NCBI RefSeq assembly: GCF_002910905.1
Contig: NZ_NEUE01000210.1
Span: forward strand, 1-64,000
Direction: 5' to 3'
Length of the DNA stretch: 64,000 nucleotides
From: Streptomyces sp. SM11
GTDB lineage: Bacteria; Actinomycetota; Actinomycetes; Streptomycetales; Streptomycetaceae
Part shown: positions 8,647 through 15,952 of the stretch, piece by piece
Numbering within the stretch: the first letter of the stretch is position 1
Layout of the letters: every line of letters begins with the position of its first letter
Made by a program: the position numbers and the translations under genes
Notes under the pieces: generated by a model
Database searches by the model: none
The model's input: only the letters and a program-made list of their open reading frames with translations
Told to the model about the DNA's origin: nothing

Positions 8647-9462
8647 TCAGTCCCAGTGGTGGACCCAGGTGCGCCGCCCGAGGATCTCGTGGGCGGCATA
8701 GTCGTCCAGGGCACCGTGACGGCTCCGGGCGAGGCCGTCCGGACAGAATGCGGCGTGCTCGACGGCCACGGCCTCCGCCTGCTCCGCGGTGGTGGGCGGT
8801 GCGGCGACCGAGAGGACGATCCGGTCCGCTGTGAGTGCCACGATCCGGGTCCCGAAGCGCTCCTCCCAACTGCGCAGGACTGCACTGAGGATACCGGGAT
8901 CGTCCACGTGGTTCAGCGAGCCGGTCCAGCCGATGGCCGCGGGTATGTCGGCGTTGCGGCCCGTGGGGACCAGGGCAAGACGTGGCTCTTTCAGCCAGGA
9001 GCCACTGCCTGAAAGAGCGTCGGCGATCCCGGCCGCCTGTACGTCGGGGTCGGCGTCGGGCGGCACCGCCCCGGCGAGCCCCGGCCACGGTGTGTCGAAG
9101 GGGGCCACCGCCCCCTCGGCCCGCTCCCTCTGGATCTCCTCCCAGAGGATCGCCAGCATCTCGTCGTCGCCCAAGTCCTCCGGATAGGACAGGTTTCCAC
9201 ACATCAGGTCCCAGCTCTCCGGGTCACCCAACGGACCGCCGACGTCCACCAGCACCGGCACAAGGCCCGCCGCCCGGCGCGCGGCCTCCTGCGCGGACCA
9301 CTGCCCGGGCACCGCGCGCGCGTCGGCCAGCCACATCAGCGGCTCCCCCCAGGGCCCTTGGTACGTCTCGTTCAGCAGCCTCCCCGCAGGAAGGTCGAGG
9401 CCGAGGGCCCGGCCGCTCGGGTCGGTCGCGAGCCGGGGCAGGTTGTTCGTGTCCATCACCAT
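8647..9462 (-). CDS. DUF4253-type protein of unknown function (271 aa)
   Basis: The frame shows good coding bias, and the protein has the layout of DUF4253 proteins. The N-terminal half includes LPAGRLLNETYQGPWGEPLMW. The C-terminal domain includes WEERFGTRIVALTADRIVLSVA, and the protein ends in WVHHWD. There is no signal peptide or membrane segment, so it should be cytoplasmic. ATG 9462 (or ATG 9456, two codons on) is the likely start; neither has a strong ribosome binding site. A tRNA gene lies upstream on the same strand, separated from it by a terminator. No biochemical function is established for this family. Confidence 0.8.
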   Translation of the reverse strand: MVMDTNNLPRLATDPSGRALGLDLPAGRLLNETYQGPWGEPLMWLADARAVPGQWSAQEAARRAAGLVPVLVDVGGPLGDPESWDLMCGNLSYPEDLGDDEMLAILWEEIQRERAEGAVAPFDTPWPGLAGAVPPDADPDVQAAGIADALSGSGSWLKEPRLALVPTGRNADIPAAIGWTGSLNHVDDPGILSAVLRSWEERFGTRIVALTADRIVLSVAAPPTTAEQAEAVAVEHAAFCPDGLARSRHGALDDYAAHEILGRRTWVHHWD

Positions 9463-9573
9463 GCGCCGACAGTAGAGGCAGGGGCTGACAGTGCAGGCCC
9501 CCATCCGAGCTCACTGCCGTCCACCACGCGCCCACCACCCCGAACGGGCATCGAACGGCCCAGAAACGACGAA

Positions 9574-9605
9574 GATCCCGCCCGATCTTGCGATCGGACG
9601 GGATC
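9574..9605 (-). terminator. Terminator of tRNA-Ala gene
   Basis: Stem of 14 base pairs with one mismatch (GATCCCGCCCGATC / GATCGGACGGGATC) around a TTGC loop, 40 bases downstream of the tRNA on its strand. Confidence 0.75.
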
Positions 9606-9644
9606 TCGTCAACGCTCCTGAGCTAACTCAAGAACAGTCGGTTG

Positions 9645-9718
9645 TGGACCTGTGGGGATTTGAACCCCAGACCCCCTCGATGCGAACGAGGTGCGCTACC
9701 AGACTGCGCCACAGGCCC
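9645..9718 (-). tRNA. tRNA-Ala, anticodon CGC
   Basis: 74-base cloverleaf on the reverse strand. Acceptor stem GGGCCTG / CAGGTCC with discriminator A, D stem GCGC / GCGC, anticodon stem CCTCG / CGAGG with loop TTCGCAT (anticodon CGC, reading GCG), and T stem TGGGG / CCCCA with loop TTCAAAT. The 3' CCA is not encoded (CAA follows). No integrase, direct repeat or other trace of an inserted element is seen around it. Confidence 0.97.
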
Positions 9719-9738
9719 TTGCGACGTGTGAAACTCTA

Positions 9739-9756
9739 GCACCCCCACAGGGGTGC
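9739..9756 (-). terminator. Terminator between the membrane protein gene and tRNA-Ala
   Basis: Perfect 7-bp inverted repeat GCACCCC / GGGGTGC with a 4-base loop, 60 bases past the end of the 9817-11049 gene. A TAGAGT element just downstream on the reverse strand may be the -10 box of the tRNA promoter. Confidence 0.6.
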
Positions 9757-9816
9757 TTGGAAATCCGTTCCTCCGCTGGTCAGCGGTGTCGGGGTTCCCG
9801 AGCCCCACCCGCCGCC

Positions 9817-11049
9817 TCACTCATTGGCCGCACGCGGCCGGTCCTCGTCGTCGTACTGGTCGAAGAGCGGGGTCCGACCCCGGTCGCGGTTGCGGCGGGA
9901 CTGGTTCGTGCGCTGGCGCGGTGCCGGGTCGACCGCGGGGGCCGTCGGGTGCGACGTGCCCGTCCGGGCAGGCTCGGCAGTGCTGGAGCGGGCCGCGCTC
10001 CAGGTCTCCGGATCACCGACCTCCACGCCGCCCGTGGCCCGGGGCGCGACGGGCGCGGTGACGTAGGTGGGCAGCGGTACGGGGACGGGCTCCCAGCTGT
10101 CGCCCTGGACGCGGCCGCGCTCGCGCTGCTGGTCCACCCACTCCGCGTGGTCCGTCTGCTCGACGAGGGCGCGTCGGCCAGCCTCCTGGGGGGAGACCGT
10201 GGGCGTGGGCTCCGGCTCCGGGTGGTGCGCTTCGGAGTCGCCGTCGGGCTCGGCGGGGGCGGGGGCCGCGGGCTGGTGCCTGCGGGGACGGTTCTCACGG
10301 AGTCGCTGTGCCGCGACCTCGGCCCGGCGGCGGTCCATGGTGAAGGCGAACCGTCGGCGTTCCTGAGCGCGCAGATGCACGATGTACGTGCTCAGCAGCA
10401 CGGCCGGCGCGGCGGGCGCCCACAGGAAGCCGAGCCCGCCGACCGCGGCGACGACCGCGCCGAGGGTGAAGGCCAGGAAGAGGACGACGGTGGTCCGCCG
10501 ACGCCGCGCCAGGACCTGGGAGCGCTGGGCACGCCGGGCGCGCTCGGCCTCGGCCGCGCCGGAGCGGGGGCGTCGCTCGGCGGGGGGCACGTGTTCCGCG
10601 GGGCGCTCACCGGACCGGCGTTCGTGCGGCTGACGGTCCGGCGACTGATGCCCCGCCCGACGATCGTGCGCCGGGCGGTCGTGCGCCGGGCGGTCGGAGG
10701 CCTGATGGCCCGGGGCGCGCTCGGGCGCGTGCGCCGGGTCGCTCAGTCTGGCTTCCGTGTGCGCCGGAGGCGCGGCAAAGGCCCGGACGTCCACGGATTC
10801 CATACGGTCCGTTTCCCGGTCCGGGTCGACGTCGGGCGCCACCTCCTCGGCGGTACGCTCCTGCAGCTCCTTGGCGTACCGGCGCTCCATCGCCGCCCGT
10901 CCGGACAGTAGCCGGATGGCGGTGCTGAAGCGTTCCGTCGGACGGGCCTCGTTGAGCTCGTCCTGCCTGCGGAGCCACATCGGCACCAAGTAGGCGGCCC
11001 AGGCCCCGACGATGACTGCGTAGATGAGGCCGCTGCTGCTCACGCTCAC
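9817..11049 (-). CDS. Conserved actinomycete-type membrane protein, charged linker (410 aa)
   Basis: Residues about 7-25 form a transmembrane helix (GLIYAVIVGAWAAYLVPMWL) followed at once by basic residues. A highly charged His/Pro/Arg-rich region follows (about 90-190, with repeated DRPAHDR-like units). Then come two adjacent hydrophobic segments (about 195-240: TTVVLFLAFTLGAVVAAVGG, then FLWAPAAPAVLLSTYIV), and a long polar C-terminus. The layout suggests an inner-membrane protein with large cytoplasmic parts. No catalytic motif is recognised. It may be transcribed separately from the acetyltransferase upstream, because the 150-base gap is AT-rich and contains an ATCAC/GTGAT repeat. Confidence 0.8.
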   Translation of the reverse strand: MSVSSSGLIYAVIVGAWAAYLVPMWLRRQDELNEARPTERFSTAIRLLSGRAAMERRYAKELQERTAEEVAPDVDPDRETDRMESVDVRAFAAPPAHTEARLSDPAHAPERAPGHQASDRPAHDRPAHDRRAGHQSPDRQPHERRSGERPAEHVPPAERRPRSGAAEAERARRAQRSQVLARRRRTTVVLFLAFTLGAVVAAVGGLGFLWAPAAPAVLLSTYIVHLRAQERRRFAFTMDRRRAEVAAQRLRENRPRRHQPAAPAPAEPDGDSEAHHPEPEPTPTVSPQEAGRRALVEQTDHAEWVDQQRERGRVQGDSWEPVPVPLPTYVTAPVAPRATGGVEVGDPETWSAARSSTAEPARTGTSHPTAPAVDPAPRQRTNQSRRNRDRGRTPLFDQYDDEDRPRAANE

Positions 11050-11114
11050 ACCGTAGAGGGGTTTGCGCGGGAGGATCCGCCAATTGGCTCGGTGTGTCGC
11101 ACGATCCGGCTGAT

Positions 11115-11135
11115 ATCACGGACTTTTTTTGTGAT
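11115..11135. promoter_or_regulatory. AT-rich promoter-like segment with short inverted repeat
   Basis: ATCAC and GTGAT flank an 11-base spacer containing T7, within the AT-rich gap 11050-11199 between two minus-strand genes. Either a promoter/operator for the membrane protein gene or the tail end of a terminator. Confidence 0.3.
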
Positions 11136-11199
11136 TGTTCGGATCAACAGCCGCCGATAGCCCGACCCATTGCGGTCACGGGCGATCAAATTCGAACAC

Positions 11200-11829
11200 T
11201 TATTTTATTCTTCCGGGAGGGCCGGGGCTCCGGGGCGTCACGGGGCGCGACCTGCGCCAGCGCCGGAGCATCCCCTCGGGCACTTCCTCGGCGGTAAGGG
11301 CGAAGATCAGGTGGTCGCGCCAGGCACCGTCGATGTGGAGATAGCGCGGGCGCACGCCCTCCGAACGGAATCCGAGTTTCTCCACCACCCTGCGGCTGGG
11401 CGCGTTCTCCGGGCGAATGCAGACCTCGATGCGGTGCAGGCCCACCGAGCGGAAGCAGTGGTCCACGGCGAGTGCCACGGCCGTCGGCATGACCCCGCGA
11501 CCGGCGACGGACTGGTCGACCCAGTAACCGATATGACCGGAGCACATCGAGCCCCAGGTGATCCCCGCGACCGTGAGCTGGCCGACCAGCCGGCCCTCGT
11601 ACTCGATGGCGAACGGCAGCATCCGCCCCGCGTTCGCCTCGACGCGCAGGTGGCGGACCATCTGCCGGTACGTGGGCCGCTGCGCCATCGGACCGCCGGG
11701 GGCGGGCGGCGGGACGGTGGCCTCCCAGGGGCGCAGCCACTCACGGTTGCGCCGGTTGACCTCGCGCCACATCCGCTGGTCACGCATCTTTATCGGGCGC
11801 AGGACAATCTCGCCGTCGGTCAGCGTCAC
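11200..11829 (-). CDS. GNAT acetyltransferase, RimJ/RimL type (209 aa)
   Basis: Full-length GNAT fold of the ribosomal-protein N-acetyltransferase subgroup. It has the N-terminal strand LRPIKMRDQRMWREVNRRNR, the acetyl-CoA loop region IGYWVDQSVAGRGVMPTAV (family signature G-x-x-x-G/A near QSVAGRGV), the ENAPSRRVVEKLGFRSEG signature and the YLHIDGAWRDHLIFAL tail. It probably transfers acetyl from acetyl-CoA to a protein alpha-amine or a small molecule; the substrate is not known. It starts 17 bases after mogA and is probably the last gene of the galU-moeA-moaC-mogA run. Confidence 0.9.
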   Translation of the reverse strand: MTLTDGEIVLRPIKMRDQRMWREVNRRNREWLRPWEATVPPPAPGGPMAQRPTYRQMVRHLRVEANAGRMLPFAIEYEGRLVGQLTVAGITWGSMCSGHIGYWVDQSVAGRGVMPTAVALAVDHCFRSVGLHRIEVCIRPENAPSRRVVEKLGFRSEGVRPRYLHIDGAWRDHLIFALTAEEVPEGMLRRWRRSRPVTPRSPGPPGRIK

Positions 11830-11846
11830 CGGCCAGGTCGCGATGT

Positions 11847-12428
11847 TCAGCTCGGGCCCCCCGGTCGGGGGTGGTCGCCGCCGCGGAGCTGGTCGACGGC
11901 GTGCACCAGGAGCCGGCCGAGGATCGCGAGCCCGTCCTTCACCCCGCCGGTGGAGCCGGGCAGGTTGACGATCAAGGTGCGGGAGGCCACGCCGGCCAGG
12001 CCCCGGGAGAGGGCGGCGGTCGGGACCTTGGCGAGGCCCTCGGCCCGGATCGCCTCCGGGATACCGGGGATCTCGTGGTCGAGGACGCGGCGGGTGGCCT
12101 CGGGGGTGGCGTCGGTGGGCGAGATGCCCGTACCGCCGGTGGTGACGATCACGTCGTATCCGGCGGCGACGCCCGCGCGCAGGGCCGCCTCGACCGGGTC
12201 ACCGTCGGGGACGACCTGCGGGCCGTCGACCGTGAAGCCGAGGCCGGTCAGCGCCTCGGCGATCAGCGGGCCGCCCTTGTCCGCGTACACCCCGGCGGAG
12301 GCCCGGTTTGAGGCGGTGACGACGAGGGCGCGGTACGGGGAGCCGGCTGGCCGCGGCGGCTGCTGTCCGTGGCCGGGCCCGGGCGCCTGCTGCTGGTGGC
12401 CGGGGGTTCCGGGCCCGGGCGGCGTCAC
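11847..12428 (-). CDS. mogA: Molybdenum cofactor protein, MogA/MoaB family (193 aa)
   Basis: Molybdopterin-binding MogA/MoaB fold: ALVVTASNRASAGVYADKGG at about 33-52, the VIVTTGGTGISPTDATPEAT signature and NLPGSTGGVKDGL near the end. The family adenylates molybdopterin before Mo insertion. A Pro/Gln-rich extension of about 30 residues precedes the domain. The start codon overlaps the moaC stop by 4 bases, so translation is probably coupled. It acts in the cytoplasm together with MoeA encoded upstream. Confidence 0.93.
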   Translation of the reverse strand: MTPPGPGTPGHQQQAPGPGHGQQPPRPAGSPYRALVVTASNRASAGVYADKGGPLIAEALTGLGFTVDGPQVVPDGDPVEAALRAGVAAGYDVIVTTGGTGISPTDATPEATRRVLDHEIPGIPEAIRAEGLAKVPTAALSRGLAGVASRTLIVNLPGSTGGVKDGLAILGRLLVHAVDQLRGGDHPRPGGPS

Positions 12429-12925
12429 GTGCCCGTTCCCTCCGGCGCGGTGCGCCGGTAGTCGCCGGACTTGCCGCCCGACTTCGCCTCGACCCGTACG
12501 TCGGTGATGACCGCGCTCTTGTCGACCGCCTTGATCATGTCGACGACGGTCAGCGCCGCCACCGACACCGCCGTCAAGGCCTCCATCTCGACGCCGGTGC
12601 GGTCCGCCGTCTTCACGGTGGCGGTGATCTCCACCGCGTCGTCGGCCACGCTCAGGTCGACCGTCACACCGGAGACGGCCAGCGGATGGCAGAGCGGGAT
12701 CAGGTCCGGGGTGCGCTTGGCCCCCATGATCCCGGCGATCCGGGCGGTGGCGAGGGCGTCGCCCTTGGGGACTCCCTCGCCACGCAGCAACTCGATCACG
12801 CGCGGCGAGACGAGCACCCGGCCGCCGGCGCGGGCGACGCGGGTGGTGACGTCCTTCTCCGACACGTCGACCATGCGGGCCGCGCCCGCCTCGTCGATGT
12901 GCGTCAACCTGTTCTGCGTACTCAA
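12425..12925 (-). CDS. moaC: Cyclic pyranopterin monophosphate synthase MoaC (166 aa)
   Basis: MoaC converts the MoaA product to cyclic pyranopterin monophosphate in molybdenum cofactor synthesis. Family signatures are present: HIDEAGAARMVDVSEKD at the start, GAKRTPDLIPLCHPL in the middle, and GVEMEALTAVSVAALTVVDM. The start is set at TTG 12925, where AGGCGGAG sits at the right distance and the product begins like other MoaC proteins. A longer frame to 13018 lacks any MoaC-like sequence. Its stop overlaps the start of mogA. Confidence 0.95.
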   Translation of the reverse strand: MSTQNRLTHIDEAGAARMVDVSEKDVTTRVARAGGRVLVSPRVIELLRGEGVPKGDALATARIAGIMGAKRTPDLIPLCHPLAVSGVTVDLSVADDAVEITATVKTADRTGVEMEALTAVSVAALTVVDMIKAVDKSAVITDVRVEAKSGGKSGDYRRTAPEGTGT

Positions 12926-13028
12926 CTCACTCCGCCTAGCGGTAGGGGGACGCCGATGGGCCGCTGGGAACCGGAGGGGGTCCCCCGGAAGGCACGGCGG
13001 CAGATACCGTACCGCCACCGGGCGGCGG

Positions 13029-14339
13029 TCAGCTGAGCAGGATCATGTCCGTCTCCGTGCCGGGCTCGACCGAGGTGACGTCCTCGGGCACCACGATCAG
13101 CGCGTCCGCCTGCGCGAGCGCGGCGATCAGATGCGATCCGGAACCGCCGACCGGAGTGACCGTGCCCGCCTCCGCGTCGTAACGGCCGCGCAGGAACTGG
13201 CGGTGGCCGTCCGGCGAGGTGAGCGCCTTGTCCGCGCTCAGCCGGGCGCGGGCCGTGGGGCGGTGCACGTCGGTGAGACCCATCAGGGCACGGATGGCGG
13301 GGCGGACGAACAACTCGAAGGAGACATAGGCGGAGACCGGGTTACCCGGCAGGGCCAGCAGCGGGGTGTGGTCCGGGCCGATCGAACCGAAGCCCTGCGG
13401 CTTGCCCGGCTGCATGGCCAGCTTGCGGAACTCGACCCCGCCGCCCGGCTCGTCCTCGTCCCCGACGGAGGACAGCGCCTCCTTGACCACGTCGTACGCG
13501 CCGACGCTGACACCGCCCGTGGTGACGACGATGTCCGCGCGGATCAGCTGGTCCTCGATCGTGGCGCGCAGCGTCTCGGCGTCGTCGGCGACCGCGCCGA
13601 CCCGGTAGGCGATGGCCCCGGCGTCCCGGGCGGCGGCCGTCAGCGCGAAGCTGTTGGAGTCGTAGATCTGGCCGCCGGTCAGCGTCTCGCCGGGCTGGAC
13701 CAGTTCGCTGCCGGTGGACAGGACGACCACGCGGGGGCGGGGCCGTACGACCACGGTGGAGCAGCCGATCGCCGCGAGCAGCCCGATCTGCGGCGGGCCG
13801 ACGACCGACCCGGCGGCCAGGGCCAGCTCACCCGGCTTGACGTCGCTGCCGCGCTCGCGCACATGGGCGCGGGCCACGACGGGCCGGTGCACCCTGACCT
13901 CGCCGGTGGCGCCCTCGGGCGCGTCGCTGTGGGCGCGCATGGCGGCGGCCGGGCCCTCGCCCGTACCGCCGTCGGTCCACTCGACCGGGACCACGGCCTC
14001 CGCACCGGCGGGCAGCGGTGCGCCCGTCATGATGCGGGCGGCCTGTCCCGGTCCCACGACCTGGTCGTCGGCGAGTCCCGCACTGCCCGCGGCGACATCG
14101 CCGATGACGGTGAGGACCGCGGGGAACTCCTCGCCGGCACCCTCAACATCGGCGATCCGGACCGCGTAACCGTCCATGGAGCTGTTGTCGAACGGCGGCA
14201 GGGCCACCTCCACGACGACGTCCTTGACGAGGACGCAGCCCTGGGCGTCCGGCAGCTGCAGCTCGATGGGCTCCAACGGCCGGACCGCGGCGAGGATGTC
14301 GTCCAGGTGCTCGTCCACCGACCAGATCGTGCTGCTCAC
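13029..14339 (-). CDS. moeA: Molybdopterin molybdenumtransferase MoeA (436 aa)
   Basis: GTG 14339 lies 4 bases after the galU stop, with GAGGAG inside the end of galU acting as ribosome binding site, so translation is probably coupled. Family hallmarks: PPFDNSSMDGYAVR near residue 50, GAPLPAGAEAVVPVE near 110, VLSTGSELV and YDSNSFAL, TTGGVSVGAYD, and LPGNPVSAYVSFELFV. MoeA inserts molybdate into adenylated molybdopterin. Length is normal for the family. The cofactor could serve the molybdoenzyme locus at 25-30 kb. Confidence 0.96.
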   Translation of the reverse strand: MSSTIWSVDEHLDDILAAVRPLEPIELQLPDAQGCVLVKDVVVEVALPPFDNSSMDGYAVRIADVEGAGEEFPAVLTVIGDVAAGSAGLADDQVVGPGQAARIMTGAPLPAGAEAVVPVEWTDGGTGEGPAAAMRAHSDAPEGATGEVRVHRPVVARAHVRERGSDVKPGELALAAGSVVGPPQIGLLAAIGCSTVVVRPRPRVVVLSTGSELVQPGETLTGGQIYDSNSFALTAAARDAGAIAYRVGAVADDAETLRATIEDQLIRADIVVTTGGVSVGAYDVVKEALSSVGDEDEPGGGVEFRKLAMQPGKPQGFGSIGPDHTPLLALPGNPVSAYVSFELFVRPAIRALMGLTDVHRPTARARLSADKALTSPDGHRQFLRGRYDAEAGTVTPVGGSGSHLIAALAQADALIVVPEDVTSVEPGTETDMILLS

Positions 14340-14343
14340 GGGG

Positions 14344-15246
14344 TTACATCTCCTCAGCGACGTACTTGCGCAGCCAGGTCCGGAAGTTCGGCCCCAGGTC
14401 TTCACGTTCGCATGCCAGTCTGACAATGGCGCGCAGATAGTCGCTGCGGTCGCCGGTGTCATAGCGGCGGCCCTTGAAGACGACGCCGTGCACGGGGCCG
14501 CCGATCTTCTCGTCCGCGGCGAGCAGCTGGAGCGCGTCGGTGAGCTGGATCTCGCCACCGCGGCCCGGCTCGGTGTGTCGCAGTATGTCGAAGACCGCGG
14601 GGTCCAGGACGTACCGGCCGATGATGGCGAGGTTGCTGGGGGCGTCGGCCGGGTCCGGCTTCTCGACCAGGCCGGTGATGCGGACCACGTCGCCGTCGAT
14701 GGTGGCGTCCGCGGCGGCGCAGCCGTAGAGGTGGACCTGCGAGGGGTCGACCTCCATCAGTGCGATGACGCTGCCGCCCTCGCGCTCCTGGACCTCGACC
14801 ATCCGGGCCAGTAGTGCGTCGCGCGGGTCGATCAGGTCGTCGCCGAGCAACACCGCGAAGGGCTGGTCGCCCACGTGCGGAGCGGCGCACAGCACGGCGT
14901 GACCGAGGCCGCGGGGGTCGCCCTGGCGCACGTAGTGCATGGTGGCGAGGTCGCTGGACTCCTGGACCTTGGCGAGGCGTTCGGCATCGCCCTTGCGGGT
15001 GAGTGCGGACTCCAGCTCGTAGTTGCGGTCGAAGTGGTCCTCAAGGGGGCGCTTGTTACGGCCGGTGATCATCAGCACGTCGGAGAGACCCGCCGCCACG
15101 GCCTCCTCGACGACATACTGGATGGCCGGCTTGTCGACGACAGGCAGCATCTCTTTCGGGGTGGCCTTCGTAGCGGGCAGGAACCGGGTGCCGAGACCTG
15201 CTGCCGGGATGACGGCCTTGCTGATCCTGGGGTGCGACTGAGTCAT
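14344..15246 (-). CDS. galU: UTP-glucose-1-phosphate uridylyltransferase GalU (300 aa)
   Basis: Complete GalU: AVIPAAGLGTRFLPATKATPK at the N-terminus (nucleotide-binding loop), EMLPVVDKPAIQYVVEEA, and AVLLGDDLID and GLVEKPDP in the sugar-nucleotide region. It makes UDP-glucose from UTP and glucose-1-phosphate. UDP-glucose is also the expected substrate type of the dehydrogenase at 61.4 kb. It is first in the run with the moe/moa genes and divergent from the formyl-THF cyclo-ligase gene; the 80-base gap contains CCGGAA / TTCCGG (15273-15291). Confidence 0.97.
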   Translation of the reverse strand: MTQSHPRISKAVIPAAGLGTRFLPATKATPKEMLPVVDKPAIQYVVEEAVAAGLSDVLMITGRNKRPLEDHFDRNYELESALTRKGDAERLAKVQESSDLATMHYVRQGDPRGLGHAVLCAAPHVGDQPFAVLLGDDLIDPRDALLARMVEVQEREGGSVIALMEVDPSQVHLYGCAAADATIDGDVVRITGLVEKPDPADAPSNLAIIGRYVLDPAVFDILRHTEPGRGGEIQLTDALQLLAADEKIGGPVHGVVFKGRRYDTGDRSDYLRAIVRLACEREDLGPNFRTWLRKYVAEEM

Positions 15247-15326
15247 GTGCAGACCCTAACGGCTGTGCACGGCCGGAAGCTGATATTCCGGTTAACTTCG
15301 TCACCAAATATGCCCATACGAGAATC

Positions 15327-15950
15327 GTGCGAGTCACTATGAACACCGAAAAGTCCGGAGAGGCGTCCGCGAAGAGCTCCCTGCGGCGCGAACTGCTCGC
15401 CGCGCGGGCCCTTCTGACGAAGGAGGACGCCGTCCGGGCCGCCGCGGTTCTCGCCGACGCGGCCCTCCACCTGCCCGAACTCGCGGACGCCCGCACGGTC
15501 GCCGCGTACGTCTCCGTGGGGCGTGAACCGGGCACCCGCGTCCTCCTGGAAGCGCTGCGCGGGCGCGGCGTGCGGGTGCTGCTGCCTGTCCTTCTGACCG
15601 ACAACGACCTGGACTGGGCGGTCTACGAAGGTCCGGAGCGCCTGCTGCCGGCCGGGCGTGGGCTTCTTGAACCGGACGGCCCGCCTCTCGGCCCCGCCGC
15701 CGTCCTGGACGCCGACACGGTGCTGCTGCCCGGTCTGGCGGTGGACGGGGCCGGGATGCGGCTCGGGCGGGGCGGCGGAAGCTATGACCGGGTGCTGGCC
15801 CGGCTGACGGCCGCCGGGGCGCACCCGTCACTCGTCGCACTCCTGTACGACGACGAGGTGGTCGCGCGGGTCCCCTCGGAACCGCACGACCACCCCGTGG
15901 ACGCCGTGGTCACACCGGCCGGAGCGCGGCGCTTCGTGAACCCTCTGTAG
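15327..15950 (+). CDS. 5-formyltetrahydrofolate cyclo-ligase (207 aa)
   Basis: ATP-dependent conversion of 5-formyl-THF to 5,10-methenyl-THF. Visible family features are the basic N-terminus SLRRELLAARALL, GRGLLEPDG, and the signature LPGLAVDGAGMRLGRGGGSYDR, followed by a C-terminal PVDAVVTPAG. GTG 15327 is used; ATG 15339, four codons on, is an alternative. It is convergent with the penicillin-acylase gene, with 2 bases between stop codons. Confidence 0.93.
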   Translation: MRVTMNTEKSGEASAKSSLRRELLAARALLTKEDAVRAAAVLADAALHLPELADARTVAAYVSVGREPGTRVLLEALRGRGVRVLLPVLLTDNDLDWAVYEGPERLLPAGRGLLEPDGPPLGPAAVLDADTVLLPGLAVDGAGMRLGRGGGSYDRVLARLTAAGAHPSLVALLYDDEVVARVPSEPHDHPVDAVVTPAGARRFVNPL

Positions 15951-15952
15951 CG

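Noticed and set aside
9645..9718. tRNA-Ala as integration site of a mobile element
   Set aside because: No integrase, excisionase or repeated tRNA 3' end is visible on either side; neighbours look like ordinary chromosome.
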